Source: AWTP1-13 sp963770295
Lineage (GTDB): Bacteria; Pseudomonadota; Alphaproteobacteria; Rhizobiales; Hyphomicrobiaceae
Direction: 5' to 3'
NCBI GenBank assembly: GCA_963770295.1
Contig: CAVYPA010000002.1
Location: forward strand, 136,577-200,576
DNA: 64,000 bases
Shown here: piece after piece, positions 54,251 to 63,936 of the stretch
Numbering within the stretch: the stretch's first letter is position 1
Layout of the letters: every line of letters starts with the position of its first letter
Notes under the pieces: model-generated
The model's input: only the letters and a program-made list of their open reading frames with translations
Database searches by the model: none
What the model was told of the DNA's origin: nothing
Made by a program: the position numbers and the translations under genes

Positions 54251-55022
54251 TCAGACCGCCGTGTAGCCGCCGTCGATCAGCAGGTCTGAGCCAGTCATGA
54301 AGCTCGATGCGTCACTCGCAAGGTAGAGGGCGGCGCGGCCAACCTCCTCGGGCTGGCCGAGCCGACCGATTGGATGCTTCGGGACGGCCTGAGCGCGAGC
54401 GTCGGCCATGCTGCCGTATCGAAAAGAGACGCGCTCGGTTTCGACGGCGCCAGGCGACAGCGTGTTGACGCGGATATTGTCACGGGCGTGGTCGACGGCC
54501 ATCACCTTGGCGAGCTGGATCAACGCGCCCTTGGTAGCGCAGTAGACGCCGCGACCCGCGGCGCCGACCCGGCCCATCTGCGAGGCGATGTGAATGACAC
54601 TACCGCCACCCGCGCTGGCCATGTGCGGGATGACGGCACGAACTCGTAAGGTAAGCGCCCGAGAGATTGATCGCGATGGCTCGGTTCCAGTCGGCAGGCT
54701 CGAGCTCGACGATGGTGCCAGTCGGCTCGCGCATGGCTGCGCCGTTGACAAGGACGCGCGGACCGCCGTGCGCCGCGATTGCAGCCTTGACAGCATCGGC
54801 GATGCTTGTCTCGCTAGTCACGTCGCAGCGATGGGCCATCGCCGTACCGCCGGCGCTCCTGATGCGAGCCGCCGTCTCGCTGGCAGCAACCTCGTCAATG
54901 TCTAGGCAGGCGACCTTGGCTGCCGCGGCGCCAAACGTCAAGGCAATGGCACGCCCGATCCCGAGGGCCGCGCCCACGACGATGGCCGGCCTCCCGTCAA
55001 GACGAAAAGAATTGTCGGGCAT
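54251..55022 (-). pseudogene. short-chain dehydrogenase/reductase, frameshifted
   Basis: ATG 55022 starts MPDNSFRLDGRPAIVVGAAL. The cofactor motif is VGAALGIG (16-23), with Val in place of the usual Thr of TGxxxGIG. The chain proceeds through CLDIDEVAASETAARI and INLSGAYL. One extra C near 54645 then throws it out of frame. The rest, RVRAVIPHMASAGGGSVIHI, catalytic SQMG and YCATKG (YxxxK), NTLSPGAVETE, and the C-terminal FMTGSDLLIDGGYTAV, continues one base out of phase. Reassembled about 257 residues, classical SDR. Specificity unknown. Confidence 0.82.
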
Positions 55023-55299
55023 CGAACCTGCTCCAATTGCTAGTGTCCAGGCCATCCTCTGTTCACGGCCAACGATACGCATCACGGCGTCGACCGACAA
55101 TTGTCACCAACTTTCAGTCCGTGCGGACCCTACAAAAGCGGTCATGATGCGTGTCGTGGTCGATGCAAGTCACGTTGCTGCGAAAGCGAGTTTGCTTTCT
55201 GGGGCGAACCAAACCTCCGACAAATCGCCCGGTCTGACCAAAGTGGAGCCTAGCCGTCTTCGGCGATCGCCCGTCAACCCGCGCCTTGAGGCAGCCGGC
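55023..55299. other. intergenic, nothing recognised
   Basis: About 280 bases upstream of the SDR gene. No element recognised. Confidence 0.3.
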
Positions 55300-55485
55300 G
55301 GGGTCGAGATAGGGTGTGCCGTCCTTGCGCACGAACGCGCGGTTGGTGTTGGCGCTCATCATCTCAATGTCGGAGCAGGTGGTAACGTCGGCGGGCGAGC
55401 GCGACCCGACCTCGAGATAGACGGCCATCGCCCCCGATTTATTGATCATGTGATGGCCGTCGCCGGAGCCTTCGCAAAAGCAACG
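55300..55485 (-). pseudogene. cupin-domain remnant
   Basis: The minus strand reads GSGDGHHMINKSGAMAVYLE, then VGSRSPADVTTCSDIEMMSA and FVRKDGTPY. This is the second half of a small single-domain cupin (GxxDGHHLxNxS..AxYLEVGxRxP..). The first half is missing or out of frame, and the frame runs on without a natural stop. Likely a decayed or truncated gene. Confidence 0.42.
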
Positions 55486-55676
55486 CAGTCGCCCGCCTCG
55501 CCTCTTGGGCGAGATCCAGATTGAGCCAATAGCAGGGTTCCACGGTGGTGCCAGGCAGGATGGTACTTTCAAGCAGGGTCAACCTTGTGTCACACTCTCC
55601 TTGGTCTACGCACAACAAATCGCGAGGCCTCGAGGCCCCGGGACGCCGGTTCTGGGGCTGTAACGGGAGGGCGCCC

Positions 55677-57266
55677 ATGCGCAAGCTTCGCCAGTGCTCC
55701 GTCTTGATTTCGGTTCTTATTTCCGCCGCCAGTCCCGCGTTGGCGCAGAAGCAAGGTGGCATCTTGCGCATGTACATCTGGGACAATCCGCCCAGCGCCT
55801 CGATTTACGAGGAAGCGACCGTATCGACGGTGACGCCCTTCATGAGTATTTACAACAACCTGGTGCTCTACGATCAGCATCAGAAGCTCAACACCCCCGA
55901 CAACATCCGCCCCGAGCTTGCCACCAGTTGGACATGGAACGACGACAAGACCAAGCTGACCTTCAAGTTGCGCGAGGACGTAAAGTGGCACGACGGTTTG
56001 CCCTTCACCGCCAAGGACGTGGTCTGCACGCTCGACAAGCTACTGGACAAGAGCAGCGACACGTTCCGCAAGAATCCGCGCAAGATCTGGTGGCATAATC
56101 TCAAGGATGTCACTGCCAAAGGCGACCACGAGGTGACATTCCATCTCGAGCGTCCGCAGGCCTCCTTCCTGTCGCTTTTCGCGACCGGCTACAACCCCGT
56201 CTATCCCTGCCACGTGTCGGCGACGCAGATGCGCACCAAGCCGATCGGAACCGGCCCCTTCAAGTTCGTCGAGTTCAAGAGCAACGAGTCCGTGAAGCTC
56301 GTGCGCAACCCCGACTACTGGCGCAAGGGCCACCCCTATCTCGATGGTATCGATTGGCGCGTCGTCTCCAACCGTTCGACGCGGGCACTCGCGTTCGTCG
56401 CTGGCGAGTTCGACATGACGTTTTCGCTCGATCTTACCGTCGCCATCACTAAGGATGTCCAGTCGCAGCTACCGAAAGCAATCTGTGAGCTGCAGCCCAC
56501 CAACAATTCTTTCAACCTGATCATCAACCGCGAGGTCCCGCCTTTCAACAATAGCGAGATCCGCTCCGCCGTGGCACTGGCGCTCGACCGCAAGGCCTTC
56601 GTCGACATAATTACCGACGGCCAGGGCAAGATCGGCGGCGTCATGTTGGCCGGGCCGGAAGGCAGCTGGGGTATGCCGCCCGAGATGGTAGCAGCGCTTC
56701 CCGGCTACGACGCGGATGTCGAGAAGAGCCGCGCCGAGGCTCGCAAGATCATGGAGGGTCTCGGCTACGGGCCCGGCAACCCCCTCAAGGTGAAGGTGTC
56801 GACGCGCAACATCCCTCTCTATCGCGACCCGGCAGTGCTGCTGATCGATCAACTCAAGCAGATCTACGTCGAAGGCGAGCTCGACGTCATGGACACGAGC
56901 GTGTGGTTCCCCAAGATCGCGCGCGGGGAATACTCAATCGGCATGAACCTGACCGCCGGGGCGATCGACGACCCCGACGTTAACTTCTACGAAAGTTACG
57001 CCTGCGGCTCGGAGCGAAACTATACCAAGTATTGCAATCCCGAAGTCGAGAAGCTGATTGATCAGCAGTCGCGGGAGACCGATCTGGCGAATTGACGCAA
57101 CCTGGTCTGGGCGATCGAGCGAAAGCTCGCAGAGGACGTCGCGCGGCCGATCATGACCCAGGGCGTAGCGGGCTTGTGTTGGCAGCCCTACGTCAAGGGC
57201 TTCGTCCTGCACCACAACTCTCTCTACAACAATTGGCGTTTCGACGACGTGTGGCTCGACAAGTAG
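55677..57266 (+). pseudogene. peptide/opine-type ABC substrate-binding protein with internal stop
   Basis: ATG 55677 follows CGGGAGG. A signal peptide (VLISVLISAASPALAQ) leads into the SBP_bac_5 fold: KQGGILRMYIWDNPPSASIY, LREDVKWHDGLPFTAKDVVC, IGTGPFKFVEFK and LVRNPDYWRKGHPYLDGIDW. At 57093-57095 an in-frame TGA follows ETDLAN, but homology continues in the same frame for 57 codons: RNLVWAIERKLAEDVARPIM and YNNWRFDDVWLDK, then TAG at 57264. Total 529 codons, normal for the family, so one point mutation (or error) interrupts it. No permease genes are adjacent. Confidence 0.82.
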
Positions 57267-57459
57267 CCTTGCTTGTCGCCTCGTCAATCGGCGCGAAATT
57301 TTCACCGCTATCCGCGTGCAAGCGAGCGCCCTTTTTTCGTTGCTGCAGAGCGCGTCGAAGGTCGCATCAGTGTCCGCAGGGGTGTCTGCTGTGTACTTGC
57401 CAAGTCTCCGGCCGGCAGACCTTGGGCGGTTTGAACGCGATGCTCGCACCTTGATTGCC

Positions 57460-58707
57460 TCACTCGCCTCTGAACAGGCCAGTTCGCCCCTCCACTGCAA
57501 ACACCGAGAGTAGGGCACACAGCCCAAGGAGCGCGAATCCCGTGAACAGCGGAAGGATCGTGCCATTGAACTGGGCGGCAATCAGTGTGCCCAATAGGGC
57601 GCCCGTCGCGGTCGAGTAGCTGCCGGTCAATGATGCGGCCATACCGGCAGTTTGTCCCATCGGCTGCATGGCGATTGCATTGAAGTTGGACATGATCAAA
57701 CCGTAGAGGAAGAAACACGCGGCCATGCCGCCGAGCGCCAACCAGAGAGGCAAGGGAAGCATGGTGCCCAGCAGGGCCAGGGTTGAGCTGAGGCCGAGGT
57801 GCGCTACCAAAGCGGTGTGCGACAACCGCCGCATGCCGAGCTGCCGGACGAGCCGCGCGTTGGTGAACGAAGCCAGCGCGATCGCACAACCGACGCCACC
57901 GAAGGCGAATGGAAACAGTGTACCAAGGCCATAGGCATTGCCAAACACCTGCTGTGCACTTGAGATATACGCAACGAGGATGCCAAGGACGAAACCCGAG
58001 GCGATGCCGTAGCCAAAAGTTACACGCTGGGAGAGGACCAGCCGCAAGGCTTCGCCGAGGGTCCGGTGACACGTACCCGGCGCCAGCGGTGGTTGCGTCT
58101 CAGGCAAGCGCAACGATGCCCAGCTTAATGATGTTAAGCCGGCGGTGAGCAGCACCGCGAAAAGCCAGCGCCAGCTGGCAAGGAGGAGAACGACCTGGCC
58201 TACCGACGGCGCCAGAATTGGCACGAGAATGAACACCATCATCACCATCGACATGACGCGCGCCATTTCGCGGCCAACAAACAGGTCGCGCACGATTGCC
58301 GTGACAATGATCCGGCCGACGGAACCGCCGATTCCTTGCAACAACCGAGCGGCGAGAAGCTGCGAAAAACTTTGGGTGGTCATCGCTACAGTTGTTGCGA
58401 ATGCGAAAAGCAATAGGCCGAGTAACAGCGGCCGGCGGCGCCCAAAGCGATCGGCTAGTGGGCCCCAGATAAGCTGACCGATCGCCATTCCAAGCATGAA
58501 AACCGTCACCACCAGGGGCAGCTTGCTGTCATCGCCTACGGCAAGCGTCGCACCAATGTCGGGCAGGGCTGGCAGCATGATGTCGATCGACATCGCGGTC
58601 ATCGACATCAACAGCGCCATCAATGCGATAAATTCACGGAATTGGAGCGGCAATCGCGTTACGGTCTCGTGGGGTACGTTTCTAAAATGGCCTTGCGATC
58701 TGGTCAC
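57460..58707 (-). CDS. Bcr/CflA family multidrug efflux MFS transporter
   Basis: A 415-residue inner-membrane exporter with about 12 helices. Family features: AMSIDIMLPALPDIGATLAV, IGQLIWGPLADRFGRRRPLL (loop 2-3), and LLAARLLQGIGGSVGRIIVT with the drug-antiporter-like motif. The Bcr branch is recognised by the early DIMLPALP. It likely exports drugs or metabolites in exchange for protons. The start is GTG 58707; a nearby better start was not found. Intact. Confidence 0.82.
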   Translation of the reverse strand: MTRSQGHFRNVPHETVTRLPLQFREFIALMALLMSMTAMSIDIMLPALPDIGATLAVGDDSKLPLVVTVFMLGMAIGQLIWGPLADRFGRRRPLLLGLLLFAFATTVAMTTQSFSQLLAARLLQGIGGSVGRIIVTAIVRDLFVGREMARVMSMVMMVFILVPILAPSVGQVVLLLASWRWLFAVLLTAGLTSLSWASLRLPETQPPLAPGTCHRTLGEALRLVLSQRVTFGYGIASGFVLGILVAYISSAQQVFGNAYGLGTLFPFAFGGVGCAIALASFTNARLVRQLGMRRLSHTALVAHLGLSSTLALLGTMLPLPLWLALGGMAACFFLYGLIMSNFNAIAMQPMGQTAGMAASLTGSYSTATGALLGTLIAAQFNGTILPLFTGFALLGLCALLSVFAVEGRTGLFRGE

Positions 58708-59072
58708 GGGGCAGGTTTCGAGGCGACCCCATCGTCCATTGCCAGCGGGGACATAGCATGGCCCAAGTCAATAGTGTGCCGCAACAGATCTAACCCCCGG
58801 CCGCATAAATTTGGCATTCTCATGGTCTAGCGAGTTTTCCTCCCGGCGCTGCCCATCGGGATTAATTAGCTCCCGTGGGCTCAGCTAAGCACCTGGCGTG
58901 TCTGTGACCTGCAAGGGCGTTGTGAGAACGCCAATGGCTTGATGATGGGGTCGTCATAGCGCGGTGCGCGCGCACGGCGACGGTGAAAAATATCGCGGGC
59001 AATGGCGATTGCGAATTGACGACGTCCGAGAGTCGCGCTGGGTCATGGTTTGCCGGAGCGGTTTCCGGCACA
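58708..59072. other. intergenic with a small palindrome
   Basis: About 365 bases. TTAGCTCCCGTGGGCTCAGCTAA near 58866 can form a hairpin without a T-run. No gene recognised. Confidence 0.4.
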
Positions 59073-59876
59073 TTAGCTTCCCGTTGACGTGTAGTGCCGC
59101 TCGCCGAGGCGCCAGGTGAGCAAAGAAATGCCGAGGAACACAAAACCGAAAAGGGGGCTCAGGTAGAGAAACCAAGGAGGCGCGCCCAGGGGATCATTGA
59201 TGCCAAGTACGCCAGCGATGGGGAAGTAGGCGATACAAGACAGCGGCACAACGAAGGTGAAGAACTCTCGAAACCACTTGGAGTAGATCTCGATTGGATA
59301 TTGAGCCGCGGCGACGCTTCCGTACGTCAGCGTATTGGCGACTTCCAAGCTTTCAACGGTCCAAAACGCGAGTGTTGCCTGCAAGACCATCAAGCCGAGA
59401 AAAAAGGCTACGCCAGCGGCAACCGCGGAAAGCAAGAGTGTGATTTCGGCTAGGCCCCAGGACAGAGCAAGAAGGCCCATTGCGATAGCGAGCACCAGCG
59501 CCCCCTGCAGGAGGCGCCCGAGCCGCATAAGCCTCAGCTCGTAACCCAAAAGCTGTAGGGCGGTTGCACGGGGACGCAGCAGCAGGCGGTCGAATTCGCC
59601 CGTTTTGACAAACAGTGGGCCGAAGACGTCGAAACCCCGTGAGATCATGTCGGCAAGCGCGAACGAGATGTTCACCGTGCCGTAGAACAGCGCGACTTGC
59701 GCCAAAGTCCAGTCACCCAGGCCCTGGAATCGGCTGAAGAGCGCCGCGATCCCGATGAATTCAACAATGGTCGACAGAAACTGCCCGATCGTCAACAAAA
59801 CGAACGACGCTGGGTATTGCAGCTGGCCCCTGATTGAGGCCATAGCGTAGCGTGCGTACAAACCTAACGCGCCCAC
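59073..59876 (-). CDS. ABC-2 family exporter permease (second subunit)
   Basis: A 267-residue inner-membrane protein. GTG 59876 follows GGAGG by six bases and begins two bases after the first permease stop. Six helices; YGTVNISFALADMISRGFDV and FVKTGEFDRLLLRPRATALQ are typical of the ABC2_membrane_6 family. The raw frame extends upstream into the first permease because that gene is frameshifted. Pairs with permease 1 and the ATPase to form an exporter of unknown substrate. Confidence 0.8.
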   Translation of the reverse strand: MGALGLYARYAMASIRGQLQYPASFVLLTIGQFLSTIVEFIGIAALFSRFQGLGDWTLAQVALFYGTVNISFALADMISRGFDVFGPLFVKTGEFDRLLLRPRATALQLLGYELRLMRLGRLLQGALVLAIAMGLLALSWGLAEITLLLSAVAAGVAFFLGLMVLQATLAFWTVESLEVANTLTYGSVAAAQYPIEIYSKWFREFFTFVVPLSCIAYFPIAGVLGINDPLGAPPWFLYLSPLFGFVFLGISLLTWRLGERHYTSTGS

Positions 59877-59878
59877 CC

Positions 59879-60712
59879 TCAACCTCCCTGGATCTGAATG
59901 CGGCGCATCGTCTGCGTCATGAGCTGGCGGCCAAGAACGATGAAAAGTGATTGTCCAGGAAATCTGCAACGCTATGCCGGCAGTCGCTTCGCCACCTGAC
60001 AAGTGTGCGAAATAGATCCGGTAGGGAATGTCGACCAGACCAGCGAGTGGCTGCAGGAGGAGCATCGGGTGAGCCCAGTCCGGAAAGAGCGGTAGCGGTA
60101 TAACCATGCCTGAAAGGATGAGGACGGAGAGAATTGGTGATTACGTTGATACCCTGACCCGAGACCGTCCATACGACAGAAATGTTGAGCAGGGTCGTAA
60201 TGGCTGACGACAAGAAGACGACGGCGACCATGGAAAGTACAAACAGCGCTAGGGCCTCAAAGCTTGGAGGGGGTCGCAATGACCAAAGCTCCCAACCCAA
60301 AAAACTCAAACAGCACAGAAGTGGCAAAGAGAAGTGGTATCGAGCGCAGGAGCGTAGCAGCAACGCGCCAAGCCATTGCCCGGGCAAACCAATAAAAGTA
60401 CGTGTCGAGTGGACGTAGCCGCTCATAAGCGACGTTGCCGGTCCGCATCATGAGAGCGATCTCCGGGTCGACGTTCCAGGGCAGAAGCCCGAGAAAAGCC
60501 TGCCCGAGCCATACGTAGGTAATCGCTTCGGCAAGTGTGATCGGCGCGGAACCGCGATCCCCCGTGTAGAACGCAGATAGCGCCATGATCATGATGGCGC
60601 CGAACCAGAACTGCGTGGCGATACCTGCCAGCGCCGCTGCCCGGTACTGAAGCATCATCAGGAAGCGTGCTGAAAAAATTGCGAAATAGGGGCGCAGGAA
60701 GGCGTCAAGCAT
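59879..60712 (-). pseudogene. ABC-2 family exporter permease (first subunit), multiply frameshifted
   Basis: ATG 60712 follows GAGGAGCATAGA: MLDAFLRPYFAIFSARFLMM, AIMIMALSAFYTGDRGSAPI, and LMMRTGNVAYERLRPLDTYF, the ABC2_membrane_6 hallmark. Reading shifts after VIATPSKL (near 60262), again after GQGINVIT (near 60130) to MVIPLPLFPDWAHPMLLLQP, and again near 59940 to FIVLGRQLMTQTMRRIQIQG and stop at 59879. Three lesions in 830 bases. The restored protein is about 277 residues. Confidence 0.78.
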
Positions 60713-60722
60713 TCTATGCTCC

Positions 60723-61716
60723 TCACGCATCGACAGCGCCGTGCGATGTGTAGAATTTCTCGCGATCAGCTCCTCAATCGTCGGCTCTTCGATCGCCAGT
60801 TCCTCGATGCTATGTTCTGCCGTCAGGCGACTAATCAACGTGTGAGCCGCCGTCACTCGCGGGTCGAATGCGAGTTCCACCCTGCGACCTGTCCGGCTCA
60901 GCACCGTGACACCCTCCACGGCGATGTCGCCTATCTCTTCCGAGAAGTCGATGACGAGGCGTCGCTCCCCAGGTGTCTCCGCACGCATGGCTGCGATTGA
61001 GCCGTCGCGGAGAATTCGTCCATTGCCGATGATTAGTACGCGCTCGGCCAGAGCCCCAATGTCCTGCATATCGTGCGTCGCAAGGATCACCGTGACACCT
61101 TTGTCTCGATTGAGGTTCTTGATGAAGTCTCGTAACGCAAGCTTGGAGTTGGCATCAAGACCGATCGTGGGCTCGTCCAAGAACAGGATCGAGGGTGAGT
61201 GCAGCATCGCGGCCGCTATGTCGCACCGCATTCGTTGTCCTAGTGAGAGCTGGCGCACCGGCTGATGAAGCAACTGGTCGATTCTCAAAAGAGAGATGAG
61301 GCTCTCCGCAGTCGCGCGAAAGCTAACTTCCGGCACACGGTAGATGTCGCGGAGCAGCTCGAAGCTGTCGATGACCGGAAGGTCCCACCACAACTGCGTG
61401 CGTTGGCCGAAGACGACGCCGATGCGAGCGACGTGACGAATGCGCTCATTCCAGGGAACGAGTTCGTCAATTTCGCAGTATCCGGATGACGGCATGAGAA
61501 TGCCGCAGAGGATCTTGATAAGCGTCGACTTACCCGCGCCGTTGGGGCAATGAGTACCAGCGGCTCGCCCGATCGAGAGAAGCTGGAGACTTTCGAGGCT
61601 TTAGTGGTTTCTCGCTGTGTTCGAGAAAGAAGACCGCGCCCTGCACCTACGAGCCCGCGCCGCCGTTCAGCCACGCGATAGGTCTTGGACAGATCCTGGA
61701 CGGCGATCTGCGGCAT
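60723..61716 (-). pseudogene. ABC-2 exporter ATP-binding protein, frameshifted
   Basis: ATG 61716: MPQIAVQDLSKTYRVAERRR, then Walker A in a broken frame. Restoring one lost G near 61548 gives IGPNGAGKSTLIKILCGILM. The following frame holds VFGQRTQLWWDLPVIDSFEL, the signature LSLGQRMRCDIAAAML, Walker B ILFLDEPTIGLD and LATHDMQDIGAL. A second lesion near 60753 removes the natural end (FYTSHGAVDA, TGA at 60723-60725), so the raw frame runs into the permease. The apparent ATPase-permease fusion is therefore an artefact of the lesion. The reassembled length is about 331 residues, usual for this family. Confidence 0.8.
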
Positions 61717-62255
61717 TGCCTGGGTCGCTGGCGGCTGAGAAAAGGGGCGGAATATCGCACCGTCAGGAATGACGGTCAACGATTGTATCCTCGGCAAAGC
61801 CTGGTGTCGCAAGCAACGGACCGAAAGATAATCATCTCGCCGACGGATGCCAGGGGCCGCGAAGAGATTGGAGCAAGGCCGGCTCAACCACGGCAATTGC
61901 CACCAAACTTCCTTTTCCCAGCCGGGGACGCGGGGGGGCGTGCAATGCTGCAAGGACGATAGGCATCTCGTCGATGCCGAGTGCGCGTTGAACGAGGGCA
62001 GTCGGGTGGGCCTCAAGTTAGGCAAACCGGTCTGGCCCTATAGCTCGAGATCAACGACCAAGGCGGTCACAGCCCCCTGCCGACCAAGGACAACGTCGCC
62101 GTCCACCGTTTAGCCGGGAACGTACGTCGCCGCTAAGGCCAGCCAAACTGATCGCTGTTGCAGTTTTGGTGATAAAGCCGGCCGAGCGGCGGAGTTTCGC
62201 CGCGGCGTGCGCGAGTTGCCAGGATGACACCAGCAAGAGGCTGGACATAGTGGCG
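61717..62255. other. intergenic between divergent units
   Basis: About 540 bases without a recognisable gene. Promoters for the exporter operon and the reductase are presumably here. Confidence 0.35.
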
Positions 62256-63239
62256 ATGGCGCGCAGAGTTCGCGGTCGGGCCGCCGCGGCAACGACACCG
62301 GCCGTTGGCAAGCAACCTTTAGACATCTCATGTGGTCGCCATGGGTGGTCAGCGCGACGCACATTTGTTGGATCGGTCGCTAGTCTCGCGACGACGGCGA
62401 CGCTCCCGGCGCTCGGCCAAAGCGTTGCCCCCGGGGCGATCTTGAAAAAGGCCATCCCGTCCACGGGTGAGCAAATTCCGGCCATAGGCCTGGGGACCTG
62501 GATCACCTTCAATGTCGGCAGCAACGAAAAGCTGCGCGCCGCGCGCGCCCAAGTGATGCAGACCTTCCTCGATCGTGGCGGCCGCTTGATCAATTCTTCG
62601 CCGATGTATGGCTCTTCCGAAGCGGTGATCGGCTATGGTCTCGCCCGTATCGGAAACAAGGATGCGCTCTTCTCCGCCGGCAAGGTGTGGACCCCGCTCA
62701 AGTCGCTTGGGATCAACCAGATGGAGAATTCGCGCAGGCTCTGGGGTGTGGAGCGTTTCGATCTCATGCAGGTCCACAACCTCCTCGATTGGAGCACCCA
62801 CATCGAGACGCTCAAGGCGATGAAGGCGCAGGGGCGCGTGCGCTACATCGGCATCACTACCTCGCAGGGTTGGCGGCACGGCGATCTCGAGGAGATCATG
62901 CGCAGCGAGCCTATCGATTTCGTAGCGTTCTCCTACAACGTGGTCGATCGCGAGGTGGAGGAACGGCTCTCTACCGGTCGCGGCCGAGCGCGGGATCGCG
63001 GTCATCGTCAACCGGCCATTTCAGGAGGGCGTGTTGATCGAGCGTATGCGCCCATCCACTGCCCCCATGGGGCGGTTGAGATCGATTGCGCCAACTGGGC
63101 GCAGTTCCTTCTGAAGTTCATTGTCTCGCATCCTGCCGTCACTTGCGTGATCCCCGCCACCGGGCGGGTGGATCATATGGAGGAGAATATGGGGGCGATG
63201 CGGGGGCGGCACCCGATACGAGGATGCGTGCGCGCATGA
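62256..63239 (+). CDS. aldo/keto reductase with Tat-like signal; central segment out of frame
   Basis: About 327 residues. A twin-arginine-like region (SARRTFVGSVASLATTATLP) precedes IPAIGLGTWITFNVG, RGGRLINSSPMYGSSEAVIG (YGSSE; the usual active-site Tyr), GVERFDLMQVHNLLDW and GRVRYIGITTSQGW. From about 62974 to 63070 the frame is wrong: the expected sequence LPVAAERGIAVIVNRPFQEG then VLIERMRPSTAPMG lies in another frame. The original frame returns at CANWAQFLLKFIVSHPAVTC. Two compensating indels keep the ORF open but would destroy about 30 residues of the barrel. The start codon is uncertain. Confidence 0.7.
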   Translation: MARRVRGRAAAATTPAVGKQPLDISCGRHGWSARRTFVGSVASLATTATLPALGQSVAPGAILKKAIPSTGEQIPAIGLGTWITFNVGSNEKLRAARAQVMQTFLDRGGRLINSSPMYGSSEAVIGYGLARIGNKDALFSAGKVWTPLKSLGINQMENSRRLWGVERFDLMQVHNLLDWSTHIETLKAMKAQGRVRYIGITTSQGWRHGDLEEIMRSEPIDFVAFSYNVVDREVEERLSTGRGRARDRGHRQPAISGGRVDRAYAPIHCPHGAVEIDCANWAQFLLKFIVSHPAVTCVIPATGRVDHMEENMGAMRGRHPIRGCVRA

Positions 63240-63266
63240 CGCGCTTCGTCGCGACCGTGTAGCCGT

Positions 63267-63936
63267 ATGCGGTCGTTTCCCTTTACGGCGGACGTCTATC
63301 TCTCCCTCTTCGAGACCTATAACGGCGACGTCTGGCCGGCCCAGCGGTCGCCTATGGCCTCGGCATCCTCACGCTGGTTCTGACACTGCGGCCGCTGACT
63401 GCCGGTGGCCGTATCGCGCTTGCCGTTCTGTCCGCGTTCTGGTTGTGGAATGGCGTTGCCTATCATCTCATGTACTTCCTCCAGATCATTCAATTTTGCC
63501 GCGCTCGGTTTTGCCGTGCTGTTCGTATTGCAGGGCGCCCTGTTCGCCTTGGTACGCGGTCGGCGGCCGCGCCTCTCCCGCTTCCGCGCCAGATGTCTTC
63601 GGCTGGAGCGGCATGCTTTCTTGTCTGTTCGCGTTGGTGGTCTATCCTCTGCTCGGCTGGCTTGCGGGTCATGGCTGGCCACGGGCAGCGGTATTTGGGG
63701 TGGCGCCGGCGCCGACACAATCCTCACGTTCGGCATGCTGTTGATGCTGGAGGATCGGCGCTCCGCTCTATCTTCTGCGTCATCCCCCTGCTGTGGTCGC
63801 TCGCCGCTGGCAGCGCCTCGGTGCTATTGCTCCACATTCCCGAGGACGTGTCGGTGCTGTCGCGGGCGTCGTCGGGTCCTGCATCTTGGTCTGGAAGCGT
63901 CGACAGCCGTCGGCGATCATGGCAGGGACGCGGTAG
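63267..63936 (+). pseudogene. DUF6064-like membrane protein, multiply frameshifted
   Basis: Starts MRSFPFTADVYLSLFETYNG with DVWPAQ, then shifts to VAYGLGILTLVLTLRPLTAG and RIALAVLSAFWLWNGVAYHL, to FAALGFAVLFVLQGALFALV, to FALVVYPLLGWLAGHGWPRA with FGVAP, to TILTFGMLLMLEDR, and finally ends VWKRRQPSAIMAGTR at TAG 63934-63936. The pieces in order match my memory of DUF6064 multi-span proteins of about 215 residues. At least four frameshifts. Confidence 0.58.
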
